DNA of 64,000 nucleotides from Streptomyces sp. Tue 6430 (GTDB lineage: Bacteria; Actinomycetota; Actinomycetes; Streptomycetales; Streptomycetaceae): positions 5,766,001 through 5,830,000 of the forward strand of contig JAKGSH010000010.1 of assembly GCA_021568835.1 (NCBI GenBank), written 5' to 3'. Made by a program: the position numbers and the translations under genes. The notes under the pieces are model-generated. The model ran no database searches, was not told the DNA's origin, and saw only the letters and a list, made by a program, of their open reading frames with translations. Below, one piece after another: positions 46,770 to 55,980 of the stretch. Numbering within the stretch: the stretch's first letter is position 1; the number at the start of each line of letters is the position of its first letter.

Positions 46770-47626
46770 CTACGGGATGTGCGCCGCCCGCGCCTCGCGG
46801 CTCTCGCGCCGGTTGTCACGGAAGGTGTTCATCCGGCGCGCCGTGGCGAACAGCGGGATCACCGCGCCCATCACCAGCTGCAGCGCGCAGCCCGTCTGGA
46901 GGAGCAGCTGGCCACCGGGGGCGTCGAAGGCCCAGGCCGTCAGCAGGCCCATGCTGAGCACGATCCAGGAGAGCATCGCCAACGCGAGGATGCCCCGCGG
47001 CTTCGGGTACTCGACCCGGCTCACCATCAGCCACGCGGTACCGACGACCGCGAGCAGCGTCGCCTCGAACGGAAGTTCGAGCAGCACGATCGAGACGACC
47101 GTGAGGGCACCGAACGGCGAGGGCATGCCCTGGAACGTGCCGTCCTTCACGGTGACGCACGAGAAGCGGGCAAGCCGCAGCACCACCGCCAACAGCACGA
47201 CGATCGCGGCCACCGCCGCGACCCGCTCATGCGCGTCCCTCGCGACCATGCCGTACACGAGGACGAAGTACGCCGGTGCCAGGCCGAAGCTGATCAGGTC
47301 GGAGAGGTTGTCCAGCTCGGCGCCCATCGGCGACGAGCGCAGCTTGCGCGCGACCAGGCCGTCGAACAGGTCGAAGACCGCCGCGCAGAGCATCAGGATG
47401 ACCGCCGTGGCCGCGCTGTTGCGCGCCATGCCGGATTCCTGGCTGTCGGTGAGGTGCGGGATGAGGATGCCGGTGGTGGTGAAGTACACCGCCATGAAGC
47501 CGCACGTGGCGTTGCCGAGGGTGAGGGTGTCCGCTATCGACAGGCGGAGGGAGAGGGGCATCTCCTCCTCTTCGTCCACCTCGTCGCCCTCGGGCACCCA
47601 GCCCCCTGGGTCTCCGGGTCAATCAC
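46770..47626 (-). CDS. pssA: CDP-diacylglycerol--serine O-phosphatidyltransferase
   Basis: 285 residues after restoring one base in the C run at 47602-47606, which joins the N-terminus MIDPETQ to GWVPEGDEVDEEEEMPLS. It makes phosphatidylserine from CDP-diacylglycerol and serine in the membrane. The CDP-alcohol phosphotransferase motif is complete: DGLVARKLRSSPMGAELDNL, ending in D and preceded by FDL. About eight transmembrane helices. The GTG start overlaps the psd stop (GTGATTGA), giving translational coupling; without the restored base the apparent start would be GTG 47597. Confidence 0.92.
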
Positions 47627-48275
47627 GGTCAATGCGAGTCACCCCTGCCACGGTCTTCTGTCCCACCTCGACCGCGACGTCCACGCCCTCGGGCAGGTAG
47701 ATGTCGACGCGGGAGCCGAAGCGGATCAGGCCGATCCGCTCGCCCTGCTCGACCTTCGTGCCCTCGGGGATGTAGGGGACGATGCGGCGGGCGACGGCTC
47801 CGGCGATCTGGATCATCTCGATGTCACCGAGCTCGGTGTCGAAGTGCCAGACGACGCGCTCGTTGTTCTCGCTCTCCTTGTTGAAGGCCGGCACGAACCC
47901 GCCCGGGATGTGCTCGACCGACGTCACCGTGCCGGCCAGCGGGGCGCGGTTGACGTGGACGTTGAGCGGGCTCATGAAGATCGCGACCCGGGTCCGTCCG
48001 TCCTTCCAGGGCATGATGCTCTGCACCACACCGTCGGCGGGGGAGATGACCCTGCCGGACGCGATCTCGCGCTCGGGGTCGCGGAAGAACCACAGCATGC
48101 CCGCCGCGAGAGCGGTGGCGGGCACGGCGACGGCCTTGGCGACACCCGAGCGGCGGGCGCGGACCAGGCTGACGGCGGCGGTGGCGACGGTCGGGAGGAG
48201 CCACGGCGATGCTCCGCGCGCAAGGCGTACGCCGGCCAGGCTGTCGCGAGGTGCAGAGGTTTGGCTGTGGGGCAT
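47619..48275 (-). CDS. psd: Phosphatidylserine decarboxylase proenzyme (short, PSD-A type)
   Basis: 218 residues. It converts phosphatidylserine to phosphatidylethanolamine. A membrane-associated N-terminal segment (VATAAVSLV, AVPATALAAGMLWFFRDPER) precedes PADGVVQSI, MSPLNVHVNRAPLAG and the self-cleavage site GLIRFGSRVDIYLPEG, where the Gly-Ser bond is cut and Ser becomes the pyruvoyl cofactor. ATG 48275 with GAAGGTC upstream. It is the first gene of a psd-pssA operon. Confidence 0.93.
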   Translation of the reverse strand: MPHSQTSAPRDSLAGVRLARGASPWLLPTVATAAVSLVRARRSGVAKAVAVPATALAAGMLWFFRDPEREIASGRVISPADGVVQSIMPWKDGRTRVAIFMSPLNVHVNRAPLAGTVTSVEHIPGGFVPAFNKESENNERVVWHFDTELGDIEMIQIAGAVARRIVPYIPEGTKVEQGERIGLIRFGSRVDIYLPEGVDVAVEVGQKTVAGVTRIDRD

Positions 48276-48443
48276 GGATGACCTTCGTAGCGAATGATGC
48301 CGCGCTTCGACAGGGGGACGGCGGCTTTCCCGCGATCGTAGCGGTTCGGGCCGTAACTGGGTAAGCCAGAAAGCCGAGTCGACGGCGAGGGGTGGTTGAC
48401 GGGGTGTGATCTTCTTCTCGAAGAAAACACCCCAACCGGACAT

Positions 48444-49649
48444 CTAGCCCTGGAATCGATACTCTTCGAGCAGCCTGCGCCCGATGATCATCTTCTGGAT
48501 CTCGGCCGTACCTTCACCGATGAGCAGCATCGGGGCCTCCCGGTAGAGGCGCTCGATCTCGTACTCCTTGGAGAAGCCGTAGCCGCCGTGGATCCGGAAG
48601 GCATCCTCCACGACCTCCTTGCAGTACTCGGAGGCGAGGTACTTCGCCATCCCCGCCTCGAGGTCGTTTCGCTCCCCGGAGTCCTTTTTGCGTGCAGCAT
48701 TCACCATCATGGCATGAGCGGCCTCGACCTTGGTAGCCATCTCGGCCAGTTTGAACTGGATGGCCTGGTGCTGGGCGATCGCCTTGCCGAAGGTGTGCCG
48801 CTGCTGGGCGTAACCCACACCCAGCTCGAAGGCACGCTGGGCGACGCCGCAGCCACGCGCGGCGACGTTGACGCGGCCGACCTCCACGCCGTCCATCATC
48901 TGGTAAAAACCGCGGCCGGTGACCCCGCCGAGCACCCGGTCCGCGGGAATCCGCAGGCCGTCCATGATGAGCTCGGTGGTGTCGACACCCTTGTAGCCCA
49001 TCTTGTCGATCTTGCCCGGGATGGTGAGGCCGGGGCGGACCTCGCCGAAGCCCGGCTCCTTCTCCACCAGGAAGGTCGTCATCGACTTGTGGGGCGCGGT
49101 GCCCTCGGGGTGTCCTTCGTCACTTCGCACGAGAACGGCCACCAGCGACGACGTGCCGCCGTTCGTCAGCCACATCTTCTGGCCGGTGAGGACGTACTCC
49201 TCGCCGTCCCGCACCGCCTTCGACGTGATCGCGGACACGTCCGAGCCGAGAGCGGGCTCCGACATCGAGAACGCGCCCCGGATGTCGCCGGCCGCCATCC
49301 GCGGCAGGAAGTGGTCCTTCTGCTCCTGGGTGCCGTGCTGCTTGAGCATGTACGCCACGATGAAGTGCGTGTTGATGATGCCGGAGACGGACATCCAGCC
49401 GCGGGCGATCTCCTCGACGCACAGGGCGTAGGTGAGGAGCGACTCGCCCAGGCCCCCGTACTCCTCGGGGATCATCAGGCCGAACAGCCCCAGCTCCTTC
49501 AGGCCGTCGACGATCGCCTGCGGGTACTCGTCGCGGTGCTCCAGCTCGGTGGCGACCGGGATGATCTCCTTGTCCACGAAGTCGCGGACGGTCGCGAGGA
49601 TCTCCTGCTGGACGTCGGTCAGACCGGCGGTCTGGGCGAGTCGCGCCAT
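48444..49649 (-). CDS. mcd: Acyl-CoA dehydrogenase, probably methylsuccinyl-CoA dehydrogenase of the ethylmalonyl-CoA pathway
   Basis: 401 residues, complete acyl-CoA dehydrogenase fold: FAD/substrate loops FSMSEPALGSDVSAI and WLTNGGTSSLVAV, C-terminal LYREAPMLLIGEGTAEIQ with the catalytic Glu position. The context names the substrate: it is the last gene of ccr-ecm-mcl-mch-mcd, so it should oxidise (2S)-methylsuccinyl-CoA to mesaconyl-CoA. It is shorter than the ~550-residue proteobacterial Mcd, which has an N-terminal extension. Two bases separate it from mch, so it is cotranscribed. Confidence 0.85.
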   Translation of the reverse strand: MARLAQTAGLTDVQQEILATVRDFVDKEIIPVATELEHRDEYPQAIVDGLKELGLFGLMIPEEYGGLGESLLTYALCVEEIARGWMSVSGIINTHFIVAYMLKQHGTQEQKDHFLPRMAAGDIRGAFSMSEPALGSDVSAITSKAVRDGEEYVLTGQKMWLTNGGTSSLVAVLVRSDEGHPEGTAPHKSMTTFLVEKEPGFGEVRPGLTIPGKIDKMGYKGVDTTELIMDGLRIPADRVLGGVTGRGFYQMMDGVEVGRVNVAARGCGVAQRAFELGVGYAQQRHTFGKAIAQHQAIQFKLAEMATKVEAAHAMMVNAARKKDSGERNDLEAGMAKYLASEYCKEVVEDAFRIHGGYGFSKEYEIERLYREAPMLLIGEGTAEIQKMIIGRRLLEEYRFQG

Positions 49650-49651
49650 GG

Positions 49652-50164
49652 CTACTTCTCCTGCTCCTTGAGCTGAGGGCGGCCGGGCTGCTCGCCGCCG
49701 CGCTCCTTGATGTACGTCTCCGTGGGCACCATGACCTTGCGGCGGAACACGCACACCAGCGTGCCGTCCTGCTTGTAGCCCTTGGTCTCGACGTGGACGA
49801 TCCCGCGGTCGTTCTTCGACTTCGACGGCCACTTGTCCAGCACGGTCGTCTCGCCGTAGATCGTGTCGCCGTGGAAGGTCGGCGCCACGTGCCGCAGCGA
49901 CTCGATCTCCAGGTTGGCGATCGCCTTGCCGGAGACGTCCGGCACGGACATGCCGAGCAGCAGCGAGTAGACGTAGTTCCCCACCACGACGTTCTTGCCG
50001 AAGTCGGTCGTGTGCTCCGCGTAGTTGCTGTCCATGTGGAGCGGGTGGTGGTTCATGGTGAGGAGGCAGAAGAGGTGGTCGTCGTACTCCGTGACCGTCT
50101 TCCCGGGCCAGTGCTTGTAGACCGCCCCGACCTCGAACTCCTCGTAGGTGCGTCCGAACTGCAT
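49652..50164 (-). CDS. mch: MaoC-family hydratase, probably mesaconyl-CoA hydratase
   Basis: 170 residues, one hot-dog fold. The MaoC hydratase region is FCLLTMNHHPLHMDSNYAEH (Asn/His/Asp site), followed by NVVVGNYVYSLLLGM. In this operon it should hydrate mesaconyl-CoA to beta-methylmalyl-CoA, the substrate of the neighbouring lyase. Proteobacterial Mch is about twice as long with two hot-dog domains; this single-domain form probably dimerises. Fifteen bases separate it from mcl. Confidence 0.85.
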   Translation of the reverse strand: MQFGRTYEEFEVGAVYKHWPGKTVTEYDDHLFCLLTMNHHPLHMDSNYAEHTTDFGKNVVVGNYVYSLLLGMSVPDVSGKAIANLEIESLRHVAPTFHGDTIYGETTVLDKWPSKSKNDRGIVHVETKGYKQDGTLVCVFRRKVMVPTETYIKERGGEQPGRPQLKEQEK

Positions 50165-50179
50165 CGCGCTCAGCGCTCC

Positions 50180-51193
50180 TTAGTTGACGGGGGTCTCGAA
50201 CTTGCTGGTGCGCCGCATGCCGGCCGCGCGCCCCTTGCCGGAGATGACCAGCGCCATCTTGCGGCTGGCCTCGTCGATCATCTCGTCGCCGAGCATCGCG
50301 GAGCCCTTCTTGCCGCCCGCCTCGGACGTGTAGTAGTCGTACGCGTCCAGGATCAGCTCGGCGTGGTCGTAGTCCTCCTGGGACGGCGAGAAGATCTCGT
50401 TGGACGCCTCGACCTGGCCCGGGTGCAGCACCCACTTGCCGTCGAAGCCGAGCGCGGCGGCGCGCCGGGCGACCTCGCGGTAGCCGTCGACGTTGCGGAT
50501 CTGCAGGTAGGGGCCGTCGATGGCCTGGAGGTCGTTGGCGCGGGCGGCCATCAGGATCTTCATCAGGATGTAGTGGTAGGCGTCCGCCGGGTAGCCGGGC
50601 GGCTGCTCGCCCACGACCAGCGACTTCATGTTGATCGACGCCATGAAGTCGGCCGGGCCGAAGATGATCGTCTCGACGCGCGGGGAGGCCTGCGCGATCT
50701 CGTTGACGTTGTTGAGGCCCTGGGCGTTCTCGATCTGCGCCTCGATGCCGATCCGGCCGACCTCGAAGCCCATCGTCTTCTCGATCTGCGTCAGCAGCAG
50801 GTCGAGGGCGACGACCTGCTGGGCGTTCTGCACCTTCGGCAGCATGATGCAGTCGAGGTTCGGGCCCGCGCCCTCGACGACGGTGACGACGTCGCGGTAC
50901 GTCCACTCGGTCGTCCAGTCGTTGACGCGCACGACCCTCGTCTTGCCCGTCCAGTCGCCCTCGTTGAGGAACTTGACGATGGTGTGCCGCGCCTCGGGCT
51001 TGGCGAGCGGGGCGCACGCGTCCTCCAGGTCGAGGAAGACCTGGTCCGCCGGGAGGCCCTGGGCCTTCTCCAGGAAGCGCGGGTTGCTGCCCGGTACCGC
51101 GAGACAGGAGCGGCGGGGACGCAGACGGTTGAAAGTGTGTGCGGCGGAGCCGCCCGTCGGAAGGGCGGTGGTGAGTGACGGGTGGGCGGTCAT
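50180..51193 (-). CDS. mcl: HpcH/HpaI-family beta-methylmalyl-CoA / malyl-CoA lyase
   Basis: 337 residues of the CitE/HpcH TIM-barrel family: SCLAVPGSNPRFLEKAQGLP, the metal-binding acids in FLDLEDACAPLAKPEAR and IGIEAQIENAQGLNNVNEIA, and the CoA-contact end KWVLHPGQVEASNEIFSPS. It cleaves beta-methylmalyl-CoA to glyoxylate and propionyl-CoA. Its ATG overlaps the ecm stop (ATGA), so translation is coupled. Confidence 0.88.
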   Translation of the reverse strand: MTAHPSLTTALPTGGSAAHTFNRLRPRRSCLAVPGSNPRFLEKAQGLPADQVFLDLEDACAPLAKPEARHTIVKFLNEGDWTGKTRVVRVNDWTTEWTYRDVVTVVEGAGPNLDCIMLPKVQNAQQVVALDLLLTQIEKTMGFEVGRIGIEAQIENAQGLNNVNEIAQASPRVETIIFGPADFMASINMKSLVVGEQPPGYPADAYHYILMKILMAARANDLQAIDGPYLQIRNVDGYREVARRAAALGFDGKWVLHPGQVEASNEIFSPSQEDYDHAELILDAYDYYTSEAGGKKGSAMLGDEMIDEASRKMALVISGKGRAAGMRRTSKFETPVN

Positions 51194-53216
51194 GCGGGGA
51201 CCTCCAGGGGGTCGAGCTTGTTCGCTTTCCGGATCTCGTCGACGATGCGGCCGATGATTCCGGTGATGTCGAAGTCCTTCGGGGTGAACACCGCGGCCAC
51301 TCCGGCGGCCCTGAGCTGCTCGGCGTCCCCACCGGGGATGATGCCACCGGCGATCACCGGAATGTCTGTGGCACCGGCCACACGCAGCCGTTCGAGGACG
51401 TCGGGCACCAGCTGGGCGTGCGATCCGGACAGGATCGACAGGCCGACCGCGTGCACGTCCTCGGCGACGGCCGCGTCCACGATCTGCTCGGGCGTCAGCC
51501 GGATGCCCTGGTAGACCACCTCGAAGCCGGCGTCGCGCGCGCGGACGGCGATCTGCTCGGCGCCGTTGGAGTGCCCGTCCAGGCCCGGCTTGCCGACCAG
51601 GAAGCGCAGCTTGCCGACGCCGAGGTCCTTGGCCGTCAGCTCCACCCTGCGGCGCACCTCGGACAGCGCCGAGCCCGCCTCGGCGGGGATCGCCACGGGC
51701 GCCGAGGAGACGCCCGTCGGGGCGCGGAACTCGCCGAACACCTCGCGCAGCGCCCCGGCCCACTCGCCGGTCGTGACACCGGCGCGGGCGCACTCCAGGG
51801 TGGCCTCCATGAGGTTGTCGGTGCCCTTGGCGGCCTCCTTCAGCCTCTCCAGCGCCTTGCAGGGGCGCGGATGGTTGAAGGGCGGCTGGTAGCGGGTGTC
51901 GCGCCAGTGCTGGAGGGAGGCGATCACGCGGGCCTCGACGGCCGGGTCGACCGTCTGGATCGCCGTGTCGAGATCGGCGGTCAGCGGGTTCGGCTCGGTC
52001 GTCTCGAAGACGTTGACGCCGACGATCTTCTCCTGGCCGGACTCGATGCGGGCCCGGCGCTCGGCGTGCGAGGACACCAGCTGCGACTTGAGGTAGCCGG
52101 ACTCGACGGCGGCCATCGCGCCGCCCATCTCCTGGATCCGCTCGATCTCCGTGAGCGACTCCTCGACCAGCTCGTCCACCTTCGCCTCGATCACCTTCGA
52201 GCCCTCGAAGATGTCGCCGTACTCCAGCAGGTCGCTCTCGTAGGCCAGCACCTGCTGCATGCGCAGCGACCACTGCTGGTCCCAGGGGCGGGCAGACCCA
52301 GCGCCTCGTTCCAGGCCGGCAGCTGCACCGCACGCGCGCGTGCGTCCTTGGACAGGGTCACGGCCAGCATCTCCAGCACGATCCGCTGGACGTTGTTCTC
52401 CGGCTGCGCCTCGGTCAGTCCGAGGGAGTTGACCTGGACGCCGTAGCGGAAGCGGCGGTGCTTGGGGTCCTCGATGCCGTACCGCTCGCGCGTGACGCGG
52501 TCCCAGATGCGGCCGAAGGCGCGCATCTTGCACATCTCCTCGACGAAGCGGACGCCCGCGTTGACGAAGAAGGAGATGCGGCCGACGACGTCGCCCATGC
52601 GCTCCTGCGGCACCTGGCCGCTGTCGCGGACCGCGTCCAGCACGGCGATCGCCGTCGACATCGCGTACGCGATCTCCTGGACCGGCGTGGCGCCCGCCTC
52701 CTGCAGGTGGTAGCTGCAGATGTTGATCGGGTTCCACTTGGGCATGTGGGAGACCGTGTACGCGATCATGTCGGTCGTCAGGCGGAGCGACGGCCCCGGC
52801 GGGAACACGTGGGTGCCCCGGGACAGGTACTCCTTGACGATGTCGTTCTGGGTCGTGCCCTGGAGCCTGGTGAGGTCCGCACCCTGCTCCTCGGCGACGA
52901 CCTGGTAGAGCGCCAGCAGCCACATGGCGGTGGCGTTGATGGTCATCGAGGTGTTCATCTGCTCCAGGGGGATGTCCTGGAACAGCCGGCGCATGTCACC
53001 GAGGTGGGCCACCGGCACGCCGACCCGGCCGACCTCGCCGCGGGCGAGGACGTGGTCGGAGTCGTAGCCGGTCTGCGTCGGCAGGTCGAACGCCACCGAC
53101 AGGCCCGTCTGGCCCTTGGCGAGGTTGCGCCGGTACAGCTCGTTGGACGCCTCCGCCGTGGAGTGACCGGCGTACGTGCGCATCAGCCACGGCCGGTCCT
53201 TCTGACGCTCAGTCAT
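51190..53216 (-). CDS. ecm: B12-dependent (2R)-ethylmalonyl-CoA mutase, one frame break
   Basis: 675 residues after restoring one base in the G run at 52290-52292 (NEALGLP must run into PWDQQWSLRMQQ). It interconverts ethylmalonyl-CoA and methylsuccinyl-CoA. The N-terminal acyl-CoA mutase barrel is evident (RTYAGHSTAEASNELYRRNL, AFDLPTQTGYDSDHVLARGE). The C-terminal cobalamin-binding domain has the D-x-H-x-x-G signature at Asp547, His549 and Gly552 (GLDGHSNGAEQ). It is distinguished from methylmalonyl-CoA mutase by gene context. Eight bases separate it from ccr. Confidence 0.9.
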
Positions 53217-53224
53217 CTGTGACC

Positions 53225-54567
53225 TCAGACGTTCCGGAAGCGGTTGATGGCGTCGACGTGCTGGGCGCGCTTCTCCGCGTCGCGCACGCCCAGGCCCTCC
53301 TCGGGGCCAGGCACAGCACGCCGACCTTGCCCTGGTGGAGGTTGCGGTGCACGTCGTAGGCGGCCTGGCCGGTCTCCTCCAGGGAGTAGACCTTCGACAG
53401 GGTGGGGTGGATCTTGCCCTTGGCGATGAGGCGGTTGGCCTCCCAGGCCTCGCGGTAGTTCGCGAAGTGCGAGCCGATGATCCGCTTCAGCGACATCCAC
53501 AGGTAGCGGTTGTCGTACTCGTGCATGTAGCCCGAGGTGGAGGCGCAGGTGGTGATGGTGCCGCCCTTGCGGGTGACGTAGACGCTCGCGCCGAAGGTCT
53601 CGCGGCCGGGGTGCTCGAAGACGATGTCGATGTCCTCGCCGCCGGTCAGTTCGCGGATGCGCTTGCCGAAGCGCTTCCACTCCTTCGGGTCCTGGGTGTG
53701 CTCGTCCTTCCAGAACCGGTAGTCCTCGGCGTTGCGGTCGATGATCGCCTCGGCGCCCATGGCCCGGCAGATGTCCGCCTTCTGGGGGCTGCTCACCACA
53801 CAGATCGGGTTGGCGCCACCGGCCAGTGCGAACTGCGTGGCGTAGGAGCCGAGTCCGCCGCTGGCGCCCCAGATCAGGACGTTGTCGCCCTGCTTCATGC
53901 CGGCGCCGTTGCGCGAGACGAGCTGCCGGTAGGCGGTGGAGTTGACCAGGCCCGGGGCGGCGGCCTCCTCCCAGCTGAGGTGGTCCGGCTTGGGCATCAG
54001 CTGGTTGGACTTGACCAGCGCGATCTCGGCGAGGCCGCCGAAGTTGGTCTCGAAGCCCCAGATGCGCTGTTCGGGGTCGAGCATCGTGTCGTTGTGGCCG
54101 TCGCTGGACTCCAGCTCGACCGACAGGCAGTGCGCGACGACCTCGTCACCGGGCTTCCAGGAGTTGACGCCGGGGCCGGTGCGCAGGACGACGCCCGCGA
54201 GGTCGGAGCCGATGATGTGGTACGGCAGGTCGTGGCGCTTGGTCAGCTCGCTGAGCCGGCCGTAGCGCTCCAGGAAGCCGAACGTCGACAGCGGCTCGAA
54301 GATCGACGTCCACACGGAGTTGTAGTTGACCGAGGAGGCCATGACGGCCACCAGGGCCTCGCCCGGGCCGAGTTCCGGCACCGGCACGTCGTCCAGGTGG
54401 ATCGACTTCCGGGGGTCCTTGTCGCGGGTGGCGAGCCCCGCGAACATCTCCGTCTCGTCCTTGTGCACGGTGATCGCGCGGTACGACTCGGGGAGGGGCA
54501 GGGCGGCGAAGTCGTCCGGCGTCGAGTCCGGCGACTGGATCGCGTCCAGGATGTCCTTCACGGTCAC
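53225..54567 (-). CDS. ccr: Crotonyl-CoA carboxylase/reductase, one frame break
   Basis: 447 residues after restoring one base in the G run at 53303-53306 (GVLCLAPEEGLGVRD). A medium-chain dehydrogenase/reductase that reductively carboxylates crotonyl-CoA with NADPH and CO2 to ethylmalonyl-CoA. Motifs: PYHIIGSDLAGVVLRTGPGV, NADPH fold VLIWGASGGLGSYATQFALA, and STSGYMHEYDNRYLWMSLKR, of the CO2/CoA site. GTG 54567 is preceded by GGAGG seven bases upstream. It is the first gene of the five-gene operon and also supplies ethylmalonyl-CoA to polyketide synthases in streptomycetes. Confidence 0.93.
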
Positions 54568-54826
54568 GGTGTTGCCTCCGGCGGTGAGCGCCCTGAGGGA
54601 GGGGCGCCGATGGTTACGTCGGTGCTGCTGAGGGTGGGTGGGGATGTGCCGTCGGTTCGGCGGGTGGTGCTGTGCGGCGGCGCTTTGTGGCGCGGGAGGT
54701 TGCCTGTGACGCAGGCGTCCGGGCGCGCGAGCCGGGGGTCCCCCCGGCCTTCGGTGCGCCGGGGAGGGCTTGCGGGGACAGCCGACGTACGAAAGGTCTC
54801 TGCACGTCGGCCGCCCGGACTCCTTC

Positions 54827-54868
54827 AACGTATGACACCGCGTGTCACCTCGCAAGGCACTGAGTGCC
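54827..54868 (-). promoter_or_regulatory. ccr promoter with palindrome between -35 and -10
   Basis: On the minus strand -35 TTGCGA (54850-54855), 17-base spacer, -10 TACGTT (54827-54832). The spacer is filled by the inverted repeat TGACAC, CGC, GTGTCA (54833-54847 in plus-strand order). A second palindrome, GGCACT, G, AGTGCC (54856-54868), abuts the -35. Both are the size bound by TetR-type dimers; a tetR gene is adjacent. Confidence 0.65.
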
Positions 54869-54966
54869 AGAACTTCCTCTCAGATGAAATCTTTACGTAA
54901 CAAATGAGCGATGATCGATCGAACGGGGTCGGAAATCCACGGGAAAAGGTGCCCTGACATGCCAAA

Positions 54967-54989
54967 ACGGCCACCCGGTGGGTGGCCGT
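54967..54989 (-). terminator. Intrinsic terminator of the TetR gene
   Basis: ACGGCCACCC (54967-54976), loop GGT, GGGTGGCCGT (54980-54989). Read on the minus strand the stem is followed by TTTT. It lies 44 bases after the TetR stop. Confidence 0.8.
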
Positions 54990-55032
54990 CGTCACAGCGT
55001 CAGGGGCTCGTGAGGGGCTCGCGAGGGGCGGT

Positions 55033-55845
55033 TCAACGCTCCTTGAGCGCCTGCTCGATGGTCCGCATGACCTCGTGCAGCGGGGCGTCGGTGCGGGCGA
55101 CCGTCACCAGGACCTCACCCTGCTCGGAGACCGCCGCGGCGGCCGGACGTGCCCCGGCGGTGCCGCGCCCGGCGCCGATGCCGGTGCCGAACGTCTTCCG
55201 CACGATCCCGAAGGCGTGGTCGAGCTGGGCCTCCACGTCGCCCTGGCCGCCGGCCCGCAGCCAGCGCCGCAGGACGTGGTTGTGGGCGGTGACCACCGCG
55301 GAGGCGGCGACCTCGGCCAGCAGCGGGTCGTCGTTGGCGTCGTCGTCGTGGGCGTGCTCGTCGAAGTGCCCCAGCAGGTAGCGGGTGAAGAGACGCTCGT
55401 AGCGGGCCACCGACGCGATCTCCGCCTCGCGCAGGGTGGGCACCTCGCGGGTGAGCTTGTAGCGGGCGACCGAGATCTCCGGCCGGGCCGCGTACATCCT
55501 CATCACTTCCTTGATGCCGCGGCACACCGTGTCGAGCGGGTGCTCGTGCGCGGGGGCCGCGTTCAGCACCGCCTCGGCGCGGATCAGGGTGTCGTCGTGA
55601 TCGGGGAAGATCGCCTCTTCCTTGGAGCGGAAGTGGCGGAAGAAGGTCCGGCGGGCGACCCCGGCCGCGGCCGCGATCTCGTCGACGGTGGTGGCCTCGT
55701 ACCCCTTGGTCGCGAACAGCTCCATCGCGGCAGCCGCCAGTTCACGGCGCATCTTGAGCCGCTGGGCCGCCGCGCGGGAGCCGGCGGCACTCTCCGGCGC
55801 GTCGGGCGTGGCTGGTGTACGTGAGGACTTGGCGGGCTGGGACAT
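55033..55845 (-). CDS. TetR-family regulator, probable regulator of the ethylmalonyl-CoA operon
   Basis: 270 residues. The TetR helix-turn-helix is LELFATKGYEATTVDEIAAA-type, with recognition part GVARRTFFRHFRSKEEAIF. The ligand domain spans ~95-235, and a Ala/Gly-rich linker precedes a C-terminal tail EGQVLVTVARTDAPLHEVMR-like region. It lies directly upstream of ccr on the same strand but is separated by its own terminator. CcrR of methylotrophs is a TetR protein acting on ccr, so a matching role is plausible. TACGTT (55852-55857) is six bases before ATG 55845: leaderless. ATG 55863 is an in-frame alternative. Confidence 0.82.
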   Translation of the reverse strand: MSQPAKSSRTPATPDAPESAAGSRAAAQRLKMRRELAAAAMELFATKGYEATTVDEIAAAAGVARRTFFRHFRSKEEAIFPDHDDTLIRAEAVLNAAPAHEHPLDTVCRGIKEVMRMYAARPEISVARYKLTREVPTLREAEIASVARYERLFTRYLLGHFDEHAHDDDANDDPLLAEVAASAVVTAHNHVLRRWLRAGGQGDVEAQLDHAFGIVRKTFGTGIGAGRGTAGARPAAAAVSEQGEVLVTVARTDAPLHEVMRTIEQALKER

Positions 55846-55980
55846 GCCCTGAACGTACTGCATGTGCGCAGCTCGGTGCGCGTGTCCGGGGCCTCCCCGC
55901 CCCACGCGGGCGGGGGAGGGGCCGCCGGTCCGAGCAGCCCGCCCCAGTCCTCGCGGGCCCCGGACCGGTCGCCGACGCCG

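Larger units (their letters stand above)
54568..55032. other. Long leader/promoter region of the ccr operon
   Basis: 465 bases without a gene. It contains the ccr promoter (54827-54855), two palindromes and, at its far end, the terminator of the TetR gene. The ccr mRNA leader would be about 250 bases long. Confidence 0.6.

Noticed and set aside
45288..48281. A 997-codon plus-strand open frame covering the glycosyltransferase, pssA and psd
   Set aside because: Runs through a palindromic terminator and across three genes with clear motifs in other frames; a low-complexity shadow.
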